From: Plantago ovata
Lineage: Eukaryota; Streptophyta; Magnoliopsida; Lamiales; Plantaginaceae
Assembly (NCBI GenBank): GCA_028274465.1
Contig: CM051456.1
Span: forward strand, 71,038,753-71,102,752
DNA: 64,000 nt
Direction: 5' to 3'
The position numbers and the translations under genes were made by a program. Under the pieces are notes generated by a model, which was not told the DNA's origin, ran no database searches, and worked only from the letters and a program-made list of their open reading frames with translations. Positions 59,385 through 64,000 of this stretch are shown here, piece by piece (the first letter of the stretch is position 1; every line of letters begins with the position of its first letter).

Positions 59385-59739
59385 CTGAAACAGGTATTCA
59401 GCAAGCCAAAGTATTCCTAATTAAAAGCTCCATCTACTAATTTCTCCTAAGAAATGATAAGTCACTACATGATTGCTGAAATAGGCTTTCAACAAGTAAT
59501 TCCTTCAAAACGGGTATTTGTTAGGAAACTTGATAACTTGCTGAGATAGGCACTCAGTAAGAGAAAGAGCTAAAGGATTGCTGAAACAGGCATTCAGACA
59601 ATCAAAGACACTGAAACAGGTATTCAAGTATCAAGGGAATATTCTGAGACGGGAACTCAGAAAAAGAGCTAAGCTCATCTCTCAGATTTTACCAAAGGAT
59701 ATCTCAAGTACAAAAGAATTTACTGATACGGGAAATCAG
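59385..59739 (+). repeat. array of seven 17-nt hairpin motifs (plus-strand copy)
   Basis: Motifs lie at 59385, 59476, 59541, 59581, 59611, 59644 and 59723 (17 nt each). Arm pairs include CTGAA/TTCAG, CTGAG/CTCAG and CTGAT/ATCAG. They are collinear with copy A. No single frame reads all of them. Confidence 0.8.
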
Positions 59740-60129
59740 AAATATCTTTTAAATTTAAGAAAATATGAGATATTTGAGTAAGGGGGAACTTTCAGCAAGT
59801 ATCTAGGTTGATAATTCAAACTCGCTGAAAAGATTCTTGTCTATTTCAGCAAGCAATCTATTCCCTTAAAACTCGGTAAAATCAATTTGTGACGTTAATC
59901 GGGCACAGATAAACTCGTAATAATCATGACATGAAATTCAATCGTGGCCATTGATTAAAAGGAGTTACTAATCTAACGGTTAATAAAACAAAGAGAGAGA
60001 GTGCTCTGACGGTTTCAAGTTAGTGGGCCACTACGCATTTAATGCAAAGGCTCCACTAACGCCTATGTTTCTCTGTTTTACCCTTGCTGAGAGCTCAAAT
60101 CGATTGAGTTTCTCACACTCCAGAGATAC

Positions 60130-60137
60130 TATATAAA
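60130..60137 (+). promoter_or_regulatory. possible internal TATA box ahead of ORF3
   Basis: TATATAAA lies 137 bp before the ORF3 start, and a second TATA-like CTATAAAAG directly precedes the ATG. The first is absent from copy A, where that stretch is shorter, so it may be fortuitous. Confidence 0.3.
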
Positions 60138-60273
60138 GAAGGAGTTAGAGAAATGACAAAATTCTTTAACTCACATTTCCTTTCTCTGCAATTTTTAGCC
60201 TGAATCTACTGTACCTCCGGTCAAAAAGCAAACTATCTCTTTTCGTACAAATTTTCTTTGCTCTATAAAAGAA

Positions 60274-63200
60274 ATGGCTCCCAAGAGACAATCTTCTAAG
60301 TCCTCAAAGTCATCAAAGGTTGACAGTGCTGAAACACGCACTGCTCCGGTGACTACTCCGGCTACAAACATAACGAAAGTTGTGTTGAAAAACGACCGTA
60401 TATCAGAAAAACCTATGCCTCCGTCATATCTTGACACTGCAAAGTGTGAGATGTTGATGCAATGGGGAGGTTTTGCAAAAGAAAAGTACATTAGGTACTT
60501 TTATGAACAAGAACTCGACGACGAGAATGAAGAGGCGCTTGAGCTTATCAAGCAGCAAGGCCTCATGAACTTTATATCTGCTCGCACTAAGCAGGTGAGC
60601 ATGATAGATACTATGGAATTCTACAACAATGCAGAAATCCAGTCCCTTACTGATAGTAAAGGAGTCACTGAAAAAGTGATCTTTACTACAGTTCAGAACA
60701 CGCAAATCGTCCTGAAATGGACTGATTTAGCGGAGATATTTCAGATTCCAACCATTGGAACTGAAGATGACGTCACTGCCACTGACGAAGAAATTGAAGC
60801 TTTCTACAGTGACGTCAGAAATGAGAAAATGAAGAAAGGCGAGATTGCTCCCGTGACTTGGACAAAACACGTTAAGAGAAAGCATCTCTGCCACTCACTT
60901 GGTCTAGTAGCTTTGCTACTGATAAAAGTTCTTGACTCCCAAGTTGGAGGAATTGACCAAGTAGGCCTGAGAAGATGGCCATTGCTGATGCATATCCATG
61001 AAAATAAAACTGAACTTAACTGGGCTAAGTACATTTTCAACAGGCTTGTTGATTGTGTTACTAAGTTTAAGGTAAAGGTAGAAGACAACAAGGTCTCACC
61101 TTCCTTTCCAGTTATGTATGGAATCAAGATATGCTACATCCTTGAACATTTCAGGATTCAACTAAGAAACCCATTGCCAATCAAAAAGTTTGTATGCAAT
61201 GTGGGAAGATCATTCTACAAGAAGAATGTACATAAGACTGCTGGAAAGAAAACTAAGAAGACAACAACTGCAAATGTTGTCAGCACAAGCCAGCAAGAAA
61301 GGTATACAACAGCTGCAGATGTTACCACTCAGCAACATAGAGATGAAACTGCTGTTGGTGGTGGTAACACAAATGAAACTGCTGTAGAAAATCAATAAGG
61401 TACGTGTACAACAGCCGTTGCTGAAAATGCAACTATAGATGCCTCTGGGAAACTGGAGAAATCTAACAAGAAAAAGACGAAAGCTGATGATGACACTCAG
61501 ACTGCAGCGTCATCAGCAAACCCCGTACCTAAGAGGAAACGGACCAGCAACAAAAGGAAGAAAACACTGGCCCGCAAGTCAGTTCCTGCTGTCCAAGACC
61601 TCTCAGACAATTCCCAGACAAATGCTGAAACGCATTTGCCAGTAGATGTTGCTGAGGTGATTACTGAAACCTATGTCAGCAATGTTGAAGTGTTTGCGGA
61701 AGCCTTCAACAATCAACTTAACGTTGATACCTCTACTGAGAATAGACCACAAGGCAGTGGAAATGAAATTCCTGCCCAAGTCCCAGATATCTACATTGTA
61801 GATAATTTAGATGATCCAACTTTGGAACCAGCAAATGACATTGCTGGTGATTTGCAAAAAGCGGCACTTGCTGATGCTGCTGATAAGATGATTGTTGAAC
61901 AAGGAACTCATCAAGTTGCTGAAACCCCACTTGTTGAAGGACCAGTTGCTGAGACAGCAATGGTTCCAGTTCCAGAAGTCGCTGAAACACAAGAAGCATT
62001 ATTCAACGACGCATCTCGTGATGCTGAGAATACTGGCCCAAGTTCACCCAATACATCAATCGACAAAGTCCAGCTTGTACTGGAAGAAATAAGAAAACAA
62101 ATGGAGTTGGAGATTGAAGAATCATCCAACAAATCCATTGATGTCTTCATGACAAGCAGTGAGCTCAAGGGTCAAGATGCTTCTGCTCAACTTGTCATTT
62201 CAGAGACAAGGGAGATTGCTGAAACCGCACAGCTTTCCCAAATAGAGCAAGACAAGAAGTCTGCTGAAGAAACAGTCCAAGAAGCTGAAGAAACAGTTAA
62301 TCCTGAGAGGACTGAGCCACAACCTGTCCTTCTTCAGCAGGTGATGAATGTGTATTATACACTTTCATTCGAGTCTTTTTCACCTAATTTAGCTATCCTC
62401 TATGTTAATTTAGCTATATTTTAGTACATTTTATTAGAATAGTGTCATGTTTCCCTTTAGATTTTATTTTACAGGTTTTGGTTGAAATTCGGAGATTTAC
62501 GGGCAATTATATTGAAGTCTACAAGGAATTGGTGTTCAAGAAGCCTATTTGGAGTATCTGAAGGTTTCCGGATAGGAATTGGAGTCTAGGGGTCGAATCT
62601 GGAGGTTAGAAGGCCATTAGAAGTCTGAAACCGAGTCCGAAAAGGTGAAGAAATCCAAATCCGCGTCGAAAAACGCGGAAATTCCGCGAAAAACTGGGGG
62701 GCGAACCGCCCCAGAGATTTTTCGGGCCTATATATAGTTGCGAGTTTTCTCTCCGAAAATCATATCTTTCCAAGCCTACTTTCTCACCTCTCTCTATAGT
62801 TTTAGGTAGGAACTTCCCGAGGCCTGTCCTGGGAGTTCCATAGCTTAGGGGATACTTTTTCATAGCAGATTGGAGCGCGTAGGATCGCAATCATCCGGAG
62901 ATTGACAACCTTCGGTAACTTTGTATCTTACAACTTTTATCTACTTATTTTATATTCTTTCAATATGTTTTCTTCTATGATTGCTATTGATTGCATGCAC
63001 ATTATGAGTAGCTAAATTTATCGTTGGTGGTAGTATGTGAATTCTTAGCGAGGGAAGATAATCATGCTAATGGCTATATCGCGCATTATACTCCGTGTCA
63101 TTGCTTTATTTCGTTGATGAGTTGAACACCAAAATTCTCGTATGTTGTATTGATCATTATGCACACTAGGACACTTGTCGGCCAATCAGACCAAATTATC

Positions 63201-63883
63201 TTCGTAGTGTTGAATGATTACGGAACACAATAGGACGTTAGTTGTTGAAAGGTCAGACCCATATTATCTTCGTAGTGCATAATACTTACAACAGGACCCA
63301 AGATTCATTCAAAGATCTCTATGCAAGACCGAGGAATTTATGCATGATTATCGACCCATTATGTTAAGAAGGACCATACTATCAACAACCTCCATTATCT
63401 GCTTGAAAACCCCCTATTGCTTTCTATTTGCTGTTTCATATTCTAAATTAGATTTGATAAAGCTAGTATAGTCCTGAAAGAACGACACTCGAGTCATTCT
63501 GCTACTACACTACGGTTTTCGTTGTAGTTGTGGATTGCCTTTGGCTAAATACAAATTTATTTGACTGAATCTGACACGTTCATCAGCAGGTAGTTAATTC
63601 AACCATCAGTAAAACTTCAATTTCTGAAACTTATTCTTTTGCTAATATTATATTATCTCTACAGACTTCTCAAGATGCAAGTCAGATGGTTGCTGAAGCC
63701 TCTGCACCAGAACCAACACTCCCTGCTCAGCAGGTAGTTAATGTTTTTGGTATTAAAACTAAGTTTGACAGCTTAGTACTTGTGTCTAACTCTAATTTAT
63801 TTCAGGATGAACAAATGGAGGATGCTACTCAAGCTCCTCATGGAATGGAAATTGTACAACATGAGCTTGCTGACTCTCAGTAG
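60274..63883 (+). pseudogene. third ORF of plus-strand copia (plant-transposon-domain protein), one stop plus one insertion
   Basis: The ATG at 60274 (MAPKRQSSKSSKSS) opens 374 codons containing the globular domain (PSYLDTAKCEMLMQWGGF, MEFYNNAEIQS, RRWPLLMHIHENKTELNW). A TAA at 61396-61398 interrupts. The same frame then continues with a nuclear-signal-like basic patch (KRKRTSNKRKK-like, near 61530) and an acidic VAE-rich tail to 62341, where a solo LTR enters. It resumes at 63591 and ends at TAG 63881-63883. Without the insertion the frame would be about 786 codons. The domain resembles the putative plant transposon protein family. No membrane or signal segment argues for a true envelope. 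The function is unknown. Confidence 0.72.
62342..63585 (+). mobile_element. solo LTR of family 1 gag-only element
   Basis: It is 1244 bp, TGATGAATGTG...TTCATCA, with target duplication GCAGG (62337-62341, 63586-63590). The TATA box (CTATATATAG, 62728-62737) and a reduced GC palindrome (GGGGCGAACCGCCCC, about 62698) are present. It is more diverged from the other family 1 LTRs than they are from each other. Confidence 0.9.
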
Positions 63884-64000
63884 GTAAATCATGTTTCAGA
63901 TATGAACTCTAAAACAATTTCCAAACCAATCCTGATCTAAATAACGTTCTTTTTCAGGCTCAAAAGGAGACCACTGCAGTGGTACTCATCACTGAAGATC

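Larger units (their letters stand above)
49847..64000 (+). mobile_element. Ty1/copia (Sirevirus-like) retrotransposon, plus-strand copy, truncated by the right edge
   Basis: The order is 5' LTR, primer-binding site, gag, pol, hairpin array and ORF3, collinear with minus-strand copy A and very similar to it. It is inserted in the non-coding block of a family 1 element. It carries two later insertions, a 2.1-kb solo LTR in protease-integrase and a family 1 solo LTR in ORF3. The 3' LTR lies outside the window. Confidence 0.92.

Noticed and set aside
63884..63957. A third intron-like segment after the ORF3 stop (GTAAAT...TTTTTCAG)
   Set aside because: At 74 nt it follows a TAG and copy A does not reach this point in the window, so there is no comparison to support it.

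Overview
The window is nuclear DNA from a flowering plant. It contains several families of LTR retrotransposons with plant-type primer-binding sites, Helitrons, a MITE, LINE scraps, and a small island of intron-containing host genes (REM/B3, RNase II/RNR1-like, PB1-like). A eudicot is likely. Lamiales is only a guess, and no sequence here proves it. Roughly four fifths of the window is nested mobile DNA. Host-type sequence is confined to about 32.6-48.0 kb.

Left arm (1-32.6 kb, minus strand): a Ty1/copia element with a coiled-coil Gag, Pol and an extra third ORF (Sirevirus-like layout) runs off the left edge. Its 5' end forms a concatemer of three LTR-gag units, A, B and C. Units B and C are both cut at the same gag nucleotide. 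Unit A carries a 2-kb LTR-like insertion (7791-18030, TSD AGAAC), which itself carries an 8.2-kb gypsy-type element with gag but no pol (9042-17247, TSD ATAAT). Unit B carries a second gag-only element of a different family (21471-27484, TSD ATTTT). Unit C sits in the last exon of an RNR1-like gene copy.

Centre (32.6-48.0 kb): a broken RNR1-like gene, a two-domain B3 (REM) gene with a nonsense codon, a small single-exon gene of unknown function, and a PB1-like/AT-hook gene in which a 570-584 bp segment is tandemly repeated so that a 120-nt symmetric exon is amplified. Two non-autonomous Helitrons carry the same roughly 60-bp minisatellite. A full-length foldback MITE and two very short LINE insertions are also present.

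Right arm (48.0-64 kb, plus strand): a second copy of the first gag-only family is split by a plus-strand copy of the same copia family (49847 to beyond 64000). That copia copy carries a solo 2.1-kb LTR (TSD AGAAG) and a solo LTR of the gag-only family (TSD GCAGG).

The most notable observations are listed here. (1) The copia family has GT-AG signals that would remove exactly 1181 nt and join Gag to Pol in frame. (2) Seven copies of a 17-nt hairpin with co-varying stem bases lie between pol and ORF3. (3) The third ORF of the copia element and ORF2 of the gag-only gypsy element look like the same plant-transposon domain. (4) The gag-only elements share hairpin-plus-purine modules and GC-rich palindrome clusters placed at equivalent positions.
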